Shown: positions 45,603 to 54,489 of the stretch, one piece after another
How positions within the stretch are numbered: position 1 is the first letter of the stretch
How the letters are laid out: each line of letters opens with the position of its first letter
Assembly (NCBI GenBank): GCA_041395725.1
Contig: JAWKZW010000001.1
Span: 2,294,001 to 2,358,000, forward strand
DNA from: Gammaproteobacteria bacterium
GTDB lineage: Bacteria; Pseudomonadota; Gammaproteobacteria; Pseudomonadales; Pseudohongiellaceae
Direction of reading: 5' to 3'
DNA length: 64,000 bases
Notes under the pieces: model-generated
Told to the model about the DNA's origin: nothing
Databases searched by the model: none
The model's input: the letters and a program-made list of their open reading frames with translations, nothing else
Position numbers and translations under genes: made by a program

Positions 45603-47006
45603 ATGCCACAAGTCATTAATACCAATATTGCGTCTTTGAACGCACAGAGAAACTTGAATCGTTCTCAGGGTATGCTTAATACTTCGTTGCAGCGTCTTTC
45701 CTCTGGTCTACGAATCAATAGTGCCAAAGATGATGCAGCGGGTCTTGCTATTTCTGAGCGTTTCACCTCCCAGATCCGCGGCCTGAACCAGGCAGCCCGG
45801 AACGCCAACGACGGTATCTCACTGGCCCAGACCGGTGAAGGTGCTCTGGCGGAAGTGACTAATAACCTGCAGCGGATTCGTGAGCTGTCGGTTCAGTCTG
45901 CCAACGCCACCAATAGCGCGTCTGACCGGGCCGCTCTGCAGCAGGAAGTAAGCCAGCTGGTTGCTGAAATAGACCGGGTTGCGACACAAACCAATTTCAA
46001 CGGTGTGAACCTGCTGGACGGGACGTTCGCTTCCCAGACTTTTCAGGTAGGCGCCAACGTCGGTGAGACGATTGACGTATCCGGACTGGCCAGCGCCAGG
46101 ACTTCCTCGCTGGGTCAGTACGCGGGTTTTACCCTGACTAACCAGTCCATCGGCACTGCCAGCGACACTCCGGCAGCTCAGACTGTTGACGTCGACGGTA
46201 CCACTTACTCGCTGGGCACCATTGCCAACGATGCCAAGGCTCTTGCGGATGCGATCAATGCTTCCGGTGTCCAGGGGCTGACTGCCTCCGCTGACGTGAA
46301 CAGCGTAGCTGGTACAACTTCCGCGATAACAGGTAGCGCTGCGGATGCTGACGTCATTACCATTAATGGCCTGGACATTAGTGTCACCAACTCGGCTAAT
46401 GCGGCCACCAATCGAACTCTTGCCGTCGAAGCCATCAATGCCCAGTCAGCAGTTACTGGCGTGATAGCCGCTGACGATGGCACTGGAGTTGCCTTGACTG
46501 CAGCCGATGGGCGAAACATCACAGTAGGCTTTACCGCTGGTGCTGCGGCTACAGCTGCCGACTACGGTCTGGCTACGGCTACAACAGGCGCCACAATCGA
46601 CGTCAGCTATGTAGCACCTACCGGTGTAACCGGTGACGTGACCTTCGGCGGTGCCTTTGCTCCAGGTGCTCAGACAATCGCCAGCACCGGTACAGCCATG
46701 AGCGCCGTGGATATTTCTACGGTCTCTGGTTCTGAAGCGGCTATCACGGCGGTGGACGCGGCACTGAACGCCGTTAACAGCTCTCGCGCGACACTGGGTG
46801 CGATCCAGAATCGTTTCGAGTCAGTGATAACCAGTGTGAATACTACTTCCGAAAACCTGTCCGCTTCGCGCTCCCGCATCATGGATGCCGACTTCGCGGC
46901 TGAAACAGCCAACCTGACCAAGGCGCAGATCCTGCAGCAGGCCGGTACGGCCATGCTGGCCCAGGCTAACTCTCTGCCAGGAAACGTGCTGTCCCTTCTT
47001 GGCTAA
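45603..47006 (+). CDS. fliC: Flagellin FliC
   Basis: 467 residues. Conserved D0/D1 ends: MPQVINTNIASLNAQRNLNRSQ through RINSAKDDAAGLAISERF at the N-terminus, and ASRSRIMDADFAAETANLTKAQILQQAGTAMLAQANSLPGNVLSLLG in pattern at the C-terminus. The middle 180-400 is Ala/Thr-rich and variable, including a flagellin-IN-like module. Only one flagellin gene is in the window. Strong AAGGAAA Shine-Dalgarno. Confidence 0.96.
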   Translation: MPQVINTNIASLNAQRNLNRSQGMLNTSLQRLSSGLRINSAKDDAAGLAISERFTSQIRGLNQAARNANDGISLAQTGEGALAEVTNNLQRIRELSVQSANATNSASDRAALQQEVSQLVAEIDRVATQTNFNGVNLLDGTFASQTFQVGANVGETIDVSGLASARTSSLGQYAGFTLTNQSIGTASDTPAAQTVDVDGTTYSLGTIANDAKALADAINASGVQGLTASADVNSVAGTTSAITGSAADADVITINGLDISVTNSANAATNRTLAVEAINAQSAVTGVIAADDGTGVALTAADGRNITVGFTAGAAATAADYGLATATTGATIDVSYVAPTGVTGDVTFGGAFAPGAQTIASTGTAMSAVDISTVSGSEAAITAVDAALNAVNSSRATLGAIQNRFESVITSVNTTSENLSASRSRIMDADFAAETANLTKAQILQQAGTAMLAQANSLPGNVLSLLG

Positions 47007-47030
47007 TTCGAGAAGCGTTAACTTAAGCCA

Positions 47031-47063
47031 GGCAGTTGCAACCGCTACGGGATTGCAACTGCC
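47031..47063 (+). terminator. Hairpin after fliC
   Basis: GGCAGTTGCAA (47031-47041) pairs perfectly with TTGCAACTGCC (47053-47063) around an 11-nt loop, 25 bp past the flagellin stop. There is no T-run, so it may stabilise the abundant mRNA or act as a Rho-assisted stop. Confidence 0.6.
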
Positions 47064-47150
47064 AGCGGCTCAAGGCTGAAAGCAGCAGGGAAGCGTTTTC
47101 AGCACCAGTTTAAGTGATGTTATGCGCTCAGGTGATGGAGGACCGGTAAG

Positions 47151-47558
47151 ATGACGTCATTGAGTAAGTCCAGTCTGTCCGGGAGTTCGTCCCGCAAAGT
47201 CGCTCAATCCGGTTCCTCATCCGCCATTCAAAGCAGGCATGAACTTGCCGCTGGTGGCAATGGGTTGCCAGAACAGAGGGTTCAAGCAGTGGATCCCAAA
47301 GCCGCAATTCGCTCATCCCTGGATCAAGCGGTAAAAAATGCCAGTAGGTATGCCAGTAAGGCGGGGCGCAGGCTGAAATTCACCATTGAAGAGAAACTGA
47401 ATCGAACCATCGTGACGGTTCGCGATAACGAAACCAACGAAGTAGTACGTCAGATCCCTATCGAGGAAATGATGGCCCTGGCGGAATTGCTCGCCGATGT
47501 CCAGGGGCCGGGTGAGGATACTTACCTTAAAGGCCTGTTTTTCGATCAGGATACCTGA
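47151..47558 (+). CDS. flaG: FlaG family protein
   Basis: 135 residues. The C-terminal 80 residues match FlaG (ASRYASKAGRRLKFTIEEKLNRTIVTVRDNETNEVVRQIPIEEMMALAELLAD in pattern). FlaG influences filament length and usually sits between flagellin and fliD, as here. GGAGG lies 12 bp before the ATG. Confidence 0.9.
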   Translation: MTSLSKSSLSGSSSRKVAQSGSSSAIQSRHELAAGGNGLPEQRVQAVDPKAAIRSSLDQAVKNASRYASKAGRRLKFTIEEKLNRTIVTVRDNETNEVVRQIPIEEMMALAELLADVQGPGEDTYLKGLFFDQDT

Positions 47559-47602
47559 GCTGGTTGCCTCGATCTGCTCAGCCAGGCAACCAGAAAACGG
47601 TT

Positions 47603-47620
47603 CTGGTATGGATGTTGCAT
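47603..47620 (+). promoter_or_regulatory. Candidate sigma-54 promoter for fliD
   Basis: CTGGTATGGATGTTGCAT: GG at 47605-47606 and GC at 47617-47618 with 10 nt between; TTGCAT matches well, TGGTA replaces TGGCA. A TAAG-N13-CCAATG segment just after it could be an alternative, weaker sigma-28 site. The site lies 228 bp before fliD. Confidence 0.5.
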
Positions 47621-47847
47621 TTTAAGTGCCAATATATACGCCAATGTAAGTGTCAATTCAGTTGTGAAGAAAACACACCTTGAGAAAATAGCAACCTTGA
47701 AAAGACTGTTGCCATGACGAATAAACACAGAACTCGCAGTATTCACCCGGGCAATACGTTTGCCCCAATGGGTGATGTATCCCTGCGTCTCGGCGCAATG
47801 AACAAAGCCTTTTTCAGTGTTCGTTTTAGCAATCTGAGGTACAGGCA

Positions 47848-49887
47848 ATGATCACTGCGAGCGGTCTGGGATCGGGTCTGGATATACAAGGGCTGGTTGA
47901 CAGCCTGGTGGCGGCGGAGCGGTCAGGCTCAGACCTGCGGCTGAATCGTGAAAGCGCCAAGCTGCAATCGAAATTCTCCGCCCTCGGTTCGCTGAAAGGT
48001 GCCCTGTCAAATTTTCAGTCCTCGCTCGGTGGGATCTCATCTCTCGCCACTTTCACCGCTAACAATGCCACCAGCTCCAAAAGCTCGGCTCTGAGTGTTT
48101 CGGCTGACAGCTCTGCCCAGGAAGGCAATTATTCTTTTTCGATTAATCAGCTGGCTCAATCGCAGAGTCTGGCAAGCCTCGGTGTTGCCGAGACCGATAC
48201 TGCGCTGGGCACTGGCAGCCTGACAATCAGCTTCGGGACCACTGACTACGACAGTGGCAGCGATATCTACAACGGGTTTGTGCAGAATACGGAAAAAAGT
48301 TCGCTTATCCTCAATATTGACAGCAGCAACAATACCCTTGAGGGGATAATGAGGGCCATCAATCAGGCTGAGGCCGGGGTAAAGGCGTCAATCGTCTTCG
48401 ACGGATCAGGCCACAGGCTACTCTTGAGTTCCGATGACACCGGGGTTGCCAGTAGTATGCAGGTCACGGTCGCTGACGGTGACGGTAATAATACCGATCA
48501 AAGCGGGCTGTCCTTTCTGGCCTTCAACGCCAGTGCCACCAACCTGGAGCAGACCGTGGCGGCCCAGGATGCAAGCCTGACCATCAACGGGCTCACTATT
48601 TCCAGTGCCAGCAATACCGTCGACGATGCCATACAAGGTCTCAGTTTTACGTTGAAGGAGGTCAGCGCTGAGCCTGTACAGGTAGCAGTGCAACCCAATA
48701 CGGCAGGGGTCAAGTCGGCGGTAGAAACATTCGTCGACGGCTACAACGACTTTATTAAGATAGCCAATAACCTCTCTGCTTATGATCCGGAAACCAGGCG
48801 AGCCGCTGCCCTGGTCGGTGACTTTACTTTACGTTCGGTCGAGACTCAGATTGGCGGAATTCTGCGTGGTGCCGTGGCAATCCCCGGTGAGTCATTCCGA
48901 AGCCTGGCAGAACTGGGCATCACCACCACTGCCGATGGCACGCTTACTCTCAACGATGCAAAGTTTGACGCGGCGCTGGGCGATGACCCGCAACGTGTCG
49001 CACAGATGTTCACCAGCTTTGGTGTCGCTAGTGATGTGGGTGTCTCTTATCTTGGCTCATCTGACATGACGGCTGCCGGCGTTTACAACGTCAATGTGAC
49101 GGCACTGGCAGAGGCGGGTTTCTATACCGGTAGTTCAGTGCTGCCAAGCTTCTCCGGGAATAGCGTACTGATCGACTCGGACAACGATAGTCTGACCGTC
49201 TCAATCGACGGCATTGAATCGGGGTCCATTAACTTGACCCAGGGAGTCTATGGAACTGGCGAAGATCTGGCAGCAGAGGTTCAGGCCCGCATCAATGCCG
49301 CTTCGCCATTGGCGAACGCAGGTCTCTCGGTACTCGTTACCTACAACAGTAGCACCGCCAGCCTGTCGATTACCTCTGACACAGTGGGCAGTGCCTCCAG
49401 GGTGGATATCGTGGCTGCAGACAACGCTACCGCGGCGACGCTCGGGCTGGCGGTAGGGGCCGGTACACAGGGCGCTGACATGGTTGCCCTTATTAACGGA
49501 GTGCAGGCTGACGCGATTGGGAATATTCTCGAAGGCGCAGAGGGCACCGATGTTGAGGGCCTACGACTGGAAGTCAACACAGCGACCCTGGGCAGTCTGG
49601 GCAGCGTGACTTTCACCAGGGGTGTTGGTGCCAGTCTGAATGTGTTGATGGATCAGCTGCTGGGCGTCGAAAGTTCGCTCAATGATCGAATCGAGTCACT
49701 CGATAATCGCATAGACAGCATCGAAGAGCGCCGATCGCAGCTGGAATTGCGCTGGGAAGCGGTTCGGGCGCGCTATACGAGCCAGTTCAATGGATTGGAT
49801 TCGTTGCTGGGGCAGTTGCAGGGCACCAGTCAATTCCTTGAACAGCAGTTGAATGGCCTGATCCAGCTGAATAGAACCAACAGTTAA
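47848..49887 (+). CDS. fliD: Filament cap protein FliD
   Basis: 679 residues. N-terminal ITASGLGSGLDIQGLVDSLVAAE and C-terminal coiled coil SSLNDRIESLDNRIDSIEERRSQLELRW and FNGLDSLLGQLQGTSQFLEQQL identify FliD. Longer than enteric FliD (about 470), with extra flagellin-hook-IN-type modules in the middle (about 380-580). Pentamers cap the filament and fold flagellin. Confidence 0.94.
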   Translation: MITASGLGSGLDIQGLVDSLVAAERSGSDLRLNRESAKLQSKFSALGSLKGALSNFQSSLGGISSLATFTANNATSSKSSALSVSADSSAQEGNYSFSINQLAQSQSLASLGVAETDTALGTGSLTISFGTTDYDSGSDIYNGFVQNTEKSSLILNIDSSNNTLEGIMRAINQAEAGVKASIVFDGSGHRLLLSSDDTGVASSMQVTVADGDGNNTDQSGLSFLAFNASATNLEQTVAAQDASLTINGLTISSASNTVDDAIQGLSFTLKEVSAEPVQVAVQPNTAGVKSAVETFVDGYNDFIKIANNLSAYDPETRRAAALVGDFTLRSVETQIGGILRGAVAIPGESFRSLAELGITTTADGTLTLNDAKFDAALGDDPQRVAQMFTSFGVASDVGVSYLGSSDMTAAGVYNVNVTALAEAGFYTGSSVLPSFSGNSVLIDSDNDSLTVSIDGIESGSINLTQGVYGTGEDLAAEVQARINAASPLANAGLSVLVTYNSSTASLSITSDTVGSASRVDIVAADNATAATLGLAVGAGTQGADMVALINGVQADAIGNILEGAEGTDVEGLRLEVNTATLGSLGSVTFTRGVGASLNVLMDQLLGVESSLNDRIESLDNRIDSIEERRSQLELRWEAVRARYTSQFNGLDSLLGQLQGTSQFLEQQLNGLIQLNRTNS

Positions 49888-49958
49888 CGCGGTGGGCCGT
49901 TGGCTACTAAATATAAAATAGTGAATCGAATGATTGAATACCCTCAGGAAGTCAGATT

Positions 49959-50354
49959 ATGTACGATCAATACGGCGTAAGTCACTATCAGAAAATTGGC
50001 GTGGAAACCCGTGTTTCTTCTGCGGACCCACACAACCTGGTCACCATGCTGTTTGATGGTCTGCTTGAGAAACTGGCCAGGGCCAGCGGTGCTATCGCGC
50101 GAGGAAACATTGGTGAAAAGGGTTCCTCTCTCAGCGCCAGCATCAAGATAATCGATGGTCTGCGTGCCAGCCTGGATTACGAGAAAGGCGGCGAGATAGC
50201 CAGCAATCTGGGTGCTATGTACGATTACATGGAGCGCCGTCTACTGGAGGCCAATACGAAGTCCAGCGCCGAAATCGTCGCCGAGGTGGTCTCGTTGGTC
50301 AAACAGATAAAGTCAGGCTGGGATGCTATTCCGGCTGCAAACCGAGGTGTCTGA
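49959..50354 (+). CDS. fliS: Flagellin chaperone FliS
   Basis: 131 residues. Family motifs YDQYGVSHYQKIGVETRVSSADPHNLVTMLFDGLLEKLARA and IIDGLRASLDYEKGGEIASNLGAMYDYMERRLLEAN are present in pattern. FliS binds the flagellin C-terminus and stops it polymerising in the cytoplasm. Its stop overlaps the next ATG (TGATG). Confidence 0.95.
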   Translation: MYDQYGVSHYQKIGVETRVSSADPHNLVTMLFDGLLEKLARASGAIARGNIGEKGSSLSASIKIIDGLRASLDYEKGGEIASNLGAMYDYMERRLLEANTKSSAEIVAEVVSLVKQIKSGWDAIPAANRGV

Positions 50355-50719
50355 TGTTGCAAGTCGTCCCTTCAGGATCCCTGGACGAAGCTACCCGCAA
50401 ACAGCTGCAGGTTTCCCGGCGTAGATTTCGCCTTGCAAGGTTGTTGCGCAGCACTGAGGAAATACTGAGCCATGCCCAGGCAGGTGACTGGGAGGCGGTA
50501 GAGAAGCAGGAATATCTGCGACAGATGGAGCTGGCTGCCTGCTTCTCGGAAACCGACCATGATGACTCTCAGGAAGTGATCGAGGCGTTGGCCGCTCTCG
50601 TGCACATGAACAAAGAAATTACCCGTCTGGTGGCCGAAGCGAGGCAGCGGCTGATAGTCCAGCAACAGGCGGCAGAAGTCCGCCACGAGGCAGTGAAGCG
50701 CTATGACTGGTATGAATAG
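50354..50719 (+). CDS. fliT: FliT-like flagellar chaperone
   Basis: 121 residues, all helical: SRRRFRLARLLRSTEEILSHAQAGDWEAVEKQEYLRQMEL and a later ALAALVHMNKEITRLVAEARQRL. Size, helix pattern and position directly after fliS fit FliT, the export chaperone of FliD. Sequence motifs are weak, so the name rests mostly on context. Confidence 0.7.
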   Translation: MLQVVPSGSLDEATRKQLQVSRRRFRLARLLRSTEEILSHAQAGDWEAVEKQEYLRQMELAACFSETDHDDSQEVIEALAALVHMNKEITRLVAEARQRLIVQQQAAEVRHEAVKRYDWYE

Positions 50720-50800
50720 ACCGCCGGCACTCGCAGCAACGATCCCGCAACACAGTTTCATTGACAAAAAGCCAGTACAAACAGAGATCAGGTGCAGCTC

Positions 50801-51430
50801 ATGAGCAAGACTCTACATCCGGTCATGCTCGGAATCGGGTTTACGGCCGCCCTGTTCGCCAACCCTGCCGCGTTTGCCGCGGGGCCAGGATCCGAGCTTT
50901 CCTCAGGAGTCTATGTTACCCGACCCCTGTTACCGTCTCTTTCCAGCGCAGATTCGAACAGCCTGAGTGTGGGGGTATTTGCACCTGTTCTGCACGACTC
51001 TTTGGCAGGGGTTACTGAACAGTTGTTTTTCGACTGCGTGCCGGGTACGGGGCTGGTGAGCCTGGGAGGCCAGAGTCAATTCGCCGACTATATTCGCAGC
51101 GCCCTGATCGAACAGCTGGCATTAGCGGATATTTATGCGGCCGGATCGGCCGTTCAGCTTACGGGCGAATTGCAACAGGTCGAATTGTTCCTTGATCAAG
51201 TTGCCGGCCAGCAGTCAGCAAGGGGAACCTGGCAGTTCCAGTTGGCGCTGCAGTCTTCACTTGGGGGTGGGGAAGTTTTCGCTATTGACTATTCTTATCC
51301 GATAGCCAATTACGCGAAATATTGCGAGGAAATGGCTAGCCAGTTTATGAAGGGAGTGCAGGCGCTTATGTCGGAAATACTGGGTAGTGAAGAGTTCGCT
51401 GAATTACTGCGCCGACGGGATGAAACCTGA
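50801..51430 (+). CDS. Secreted protein of unknown function at the end of the flagellar locus
   Basis: 209 residues from ATG 50801. Signal peptide MSKTLHPVMLGIGFTAALFANPAAFAA, no lipobox Cys. The mature part has FADYIRSALIEQLALADIYAAGSAVQLTGELQQVE, then GTWQFQLALQSS and a C-terminal FMKGVQALMSEILGSEEFAELL. This alternation of helix and strands resembles small envelope lipoproteins of the YajG/LptE-like type, but I do not recognise the family. Its place after fliS-fliT suggests, without proof, an envelope role in motility. Confidence 0.7.
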   Translation: MSKTLHPVMLGIGFTAALFANPAAFAAGPGSELSSGVYVTRPLLPSLSSADSNSLSVGVFAPVLHDSLAGVTEQLFFDCVPGTGLVSLGGQSQFADYIRSALIEQLALADIYAAGSAVQLTGELQQVELFLDQVAGQQSARGTWQFQLALQSSLGGGEVFAIDYSYPIANYAKYCEEMASQFMKGVQALMSEILGSEEFAELLRRRDET

Positions 51431-51550
51431 TTCTTTTATCTTCTTAAGGTTGCTCTACTGTCTGTATTCGTCTACTGACGGTTGAGCCCAGGTCACTCTG
51501 CTCTGGAAGGTGTCTGCTGTTTATTGTTTGCCGATTACCGAATATGCCGC

Positions 51551-51829
51551 CTAAGCCTTGCGCTGTCTCAGCCTGGTCTTTCGCAATAATTCCAGCTCTT
51601 CCATGGCCAGTTTCAGCTCATTCTTGAGCCGCTTATTTTCCTTGCGTAGTACGCCAAGCTCATCAGTGTCAATCTGATCCTTGAGTCGGATGTAGGCATT
51701 TACCCAGTTGCTGAGGCGGTGCTCGGGGACGCCCAGGCGTTCTGATACGCTTGCTACCGAGTGCTCCAGAACGACCACCTGTTTGACCGCCTCTTTCTTG
51801 AATTCTTTGGAAAAATCCTTGTCCGTCAT
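51551..51829 (-). CDS. Solitary IS3-family OrfA (HTH transposase subunit)
   Basis: 92 residues from the ATG at 51829 (AGGAG 8 bp upstream). FSKEFKKEAVKQVVVLEHSVASVSERLGVPEHRLSNWV is the IS3/IS911 OrfA helix-turn-helix, followed by the leucine-zipper coil LRKENKRLKNELKLAMEELELL. OrfB, with the DDE catalytic core, is absent: the 120 bp after the stop hold nothing related. It is either an IS remnant or a retained DNA-binding protein. No terminal repeats were found. Confidence 0.8.
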   Translation of the reverse strand: MTDKDFSKEFKKEAVKQVVVLEHSVASVSERLGVPEHRLSNWVNAYIRLKDQIDTDELGVLRKENKRLKNELKLAMEELELLRKTRLRQRKA

Positions 51830-51899
51830 CACTTGCTCCTGGGGGGGGATTTGACTCGATGCGGTTACCAATTTCAAGCCTTTTACAATCCGATGCGCT

Positions 51900-52376
51900 C
51901 TACTGAATCACAAAGCCGGTAAACAACACGGATTCGATCTCCTTGGAGCTGAGTAATTCGGCGATTTTTTCCTGGGCCTGTTTGCGCAGGCGCTCCTTAC
52001 CTTCTGTGGTTTCAAGTTCGGTGAATTCGTAAGAGCCCAGTAACAGAATCAGGGAGTCCTGGAGCAGCGGCGTGTTGTCAAACAGCTGATCGAGTGTGTC
52101 TTCGTCGCGAGTCATCACCGACAGCTTCACCTGCAGATAGCGTAACTTTCCCTGGTAATTGGCGCTCACTACCAGAGCCGGTAGATTGTGATAAAGGGCT
52201 GGAGGCAGATCCTTTAGCTCCGGTTCGGCGACTTCCTCCCCTTCGCTCAGCGCCACGTCTTCAGTCGGGCTGTCCTTCAGGACGAAAAAATAGGCGCTGG
52301 CGCCGCCGCCGGCAACAACCAGCAGGCCAACGATTGAGATCAGGACTAGTTTCTTTTTCAACTTGGGTTCTCCCAC
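51900..52376 (-). CDS. fliL: Flagellar basal-body protein FliL
   Basis: 158 residues. One N-terminal membrane segment (KLVLISIVGLLVVAGGGASAYFFVL), an acidic linker and the periplasmic FliL domain (YLQVKLSVMTRDEDTLDQLFDNTPLLQDSLILLLGSYEF) ending FTGFVIQ. FliL rings surround the stator and help torque. It is normally just upstream of fliM; here it is alone, on the minus strand, next to the stator genes. A TAAAGTT near 52398 on the minus strand could be part of a sigma-28 site but the -10 region is poor. Confidence 0.92.
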   Translation of the reverse strand: MGEPKLKKKLVLISIVGLLVVAGGGASAYFFVLKDSPTEDVALSEGEEVAEPELKDLPPALYHNLPALVVSANYQGKLRYLQVKLSVMTRDEDTLDQLFDNTPLLQDSLILLLGSYEFTELETTEGKERLRKQAQEKIAELLSSKEIESVLFTGFVIQ

Positions 52377-52721
52377 GTGTAGTGAACTGAAATATAGCGA
52401 ACTTTAATAAAGCGAACCGCAATTAATGTCAGCTAACAGTGCTAAAAAATACCGCACTGTGAATTGACTGCGTCTTTGTTGCTTTCCTACGACCTGGCGG
52501 GGCTTTCCTAAAGGAAAACTGAGGTTGATGTGCCAAAAGTATGAATTGCTTCAAATTCTGGTTATTAAGTGGTCAATCATTTGGCTGGCGTGTCGTAGGT
52601 CAGGCTGTGACGAGTTTATCGAGTTACTTACAGGATGAGGCTACACATCTCATTACTGTGGGCTCAACGGCCAACATGGCACTGTTACACAAAAAGTAAT
52701 AAGTAAGGAGTTAACAAAGCA

Positions 52722-53507
52722 ATGGATCTAGCTACACTTCTTGGTCTGTTCGGGGCATTCGCGGTAGTGGTCGCGGCCATCTTTCTTGGTGGTTCGGCCG
52801 GCATGTTCATCAATGCCCCGTCGCTGTTCATCGTCATGGGTGGTACAGGGATGGTGGTGCTGGTGAAGTTCACCCTCAGCCAGTACTTCGGTGCCTTCAA
52901 GGTCGCGGTCAACGCCTTTCGATCGAAACTTCAGAAGCCTGAAGACATAATTCCGCAGATTGTTGAAATGTCCTCTCTGGCTCGTAAAGAGGGACTACTG
53001 GCCCTGGAGGAGTTTGAAATTTCCAATTCCTTCCTCAAGTCGGGTATCGACATGCTGATCGATGGCAGCTCGCCGGAGGATACCCGGAAGCTGCTGGCCA
53101 AGGACAAGCGGGAGATCAGTGACCGCCACAAGCTCGGTGCACAGGTATTCGAAGCAAGCGGGGACGTTGCGCCGGCGATGGGCATGATCGGCACGCTGAT
53201 CGGTCTGGTACAGATGCTCTCCAATATGGATGATCCGAAATCAATCGGTCCGGCGATGGCTGTAGCACTGCTGACCACTCTTTATGGTGCCGTACTGGCA
53301 AACATGGTTTTCCTGCCCATGGCAGACAAGCTGAAATTAAGGCGCAGCGAAGAGGAAAAGCTCAATTCGATCTGCCTGGACGGTGTACTGGCTATCCAGG
53401 AGGGTCAGAACCCCCGTGTTATTGAGTCATTGCTGAAGCTGTATGTTAATCCGAAGAACCGTAAAACGGACAAAGAGAAAGATGAACCCAAGGAAAAGGC
53501 GGCCTGA
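52722..53507 (+). CDS. pomA: Flagellar stator protein MotA/PomA
   Basis: 261 residues with four membrane helices (two at 1-50, two at about 150-205). The A-subunit signature SLFIVMGGTGMVVLVKF, the cytoplasmic charged loop (SLARKEGLLALE) and GDVAPAMGMIGTLIGLVQML are present. The short cytoplasmic layout and closeness to PomA suggest Na+ use; MotA-type H+ use cannot be excluded. Upstream 52377-52721 is 345 bp of AT-rich DNA with no gene. Confidence 0.92.
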   Translation: MDLATLLGLFGAFAVVVAAIFLGGSAGMFINAPSLFIVMGGTGMVVLVKFTLSQYFGAFKVAVNAFRSKLQKPEDIIPQIVEMSSLARKEGLLALEEFEISNSFLKSGIDMLIDGSSPEDTRKLLAKDKREISDRHKLGAQVFEASGDVAPAMGMIGTLIGLVQMLSNMDDPKSIGPAMAVALLTTLYGAVLANMVFLPMADKLKLRRSEEEKLNSICLDGVLAIQEGQNPRVIESLLKLYVNPKNRKTDKEKDEPKEKAA

Positions 53508-53517
53508 CAGGTAAACA

Positions 53518-54480
53518 ATGGAACAGGACGAAGTCAAACCCGGTTTACCCCCATGGATGGCCACCTTTGCGGACCTGATGGCGCTGCTTATGTGCTTTTT
53601 CGTGTTGTTGCTGTCTTTCTCCGAAATGGATGCGCAGAAATACAAGCTGGTGGCCGGCTCCATGGCCAACGCGTTTGGTGTGCAACGGGAGGTTGTGGCC
53701 CAGGCGATACCCATGGGAACCTCGGTCATTGCTGATGAATTCAGTTCCGGCAGGCCGACGCCGACCTCGGAAAACGTCGTGCAACAGCAGACTACTCAGA
53801 ATATGGAGATGTCGCTGCAAACCGGCCAGGCCGACATGGGATTTGACATGGACAGCCCGGCACGGCAGGAGGAGGCCAAAGAGGAGGCGGCCCGGGAACT
53901 GCTGATCGACAAACTGGATACGCTGGCGGACCAGACTCAACAGGACGTCGCCAAGCTGGAAGCGGCCTTCGGCAAGGAGATCCAGGATGACCTGATCGAT
54001 ATTGAGTCGGGGTTCCGTTCGATTACTATCAGAATAAGGGAGCAGGGTTCATTTGATTCCGGTTCCGCGGTGCTGACCAACGATTTTGTTCCGGTATTGG
54101 CGCAATTGCGGGATATTCTTGGGGAAGTGAAAGGGCGGATTGCCATCGAGGGTCACACCGATGACCGGCCCATTGCCACGACGGAGTTTCCGTCCAACTG
54201 GCACCTTTCTGCCCAGCGTGCTCTCTCGGTAACGCATGAGCTGCTGAAGGATAAACTGATTTCTGATGATCGGCTGATGGTTATCGGTTATGGGGACACC
54301 CGGCCCTTCGAATCCAATGACACGGAAGAGGGGAGAAGCCGGAATCGGCGTGTCGAGATAGTTATTCACCAGGGGCTTGACGAAGAGACCTCCCTTGAAC
54401 TGAAGCAGCTTGAGGGTTTCGATGATGATCTGCTGGACACTCTGCAGATTGATCAATCGGAACTGGATGCGGTTAGATAG
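53518..54480 (+). CDS. pomB: Flagellar stator protein MotB/PomB
   Basis: 320 residues. One membrane helix at 13-33 with the ion-binding Asp19 (TFADLMALLMCFFVLLLSF), a plug region, a linker and an OmpA-type peptidoglycan-binding domain with IAIEGHTDDRPI and RALSVTHELL. It anchors the stator to the wall. It forms an operon with the A subunit, 10 bp apart. Confidence 0.93.
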   Translation: MEQDEVKPGLPPWMATFADLMALLMCFFVLLLSFSEMDAQKYKLVAGSMANAFGVQREVVAQAIPMGTSVIADEFSSGRPTPTSENVVQQQTTQNMEMSLQTGQADMGFDMDSPARQEEAKEEAARELLIDKLDTLADQTQQDVAKLEAAFGKEIQDDLIDIESGFRSITIRIREQGSFDSGSAVLTNDFVPVLAQLRDILGEVKGRIAIEGHTDDRPIATTEFPSNWHLSAQRALSVTHELLKDKLISDDRLMVIGYGDTRPFESNDTEEGRSRNRRVEIVIHQGLDEETSLELKQLEGFDDDLLDTLQIDQSELDAVR

Positions 54481-54489
54481 GAACTGAAC

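Noticed and set aside
52567..52605. GTGTCGTAG before pomA resembling the sigma-28 -10 block
   Set aside because: The only TAAG upstream is four bases too far away, so the spacing rule of the other three sites fails.
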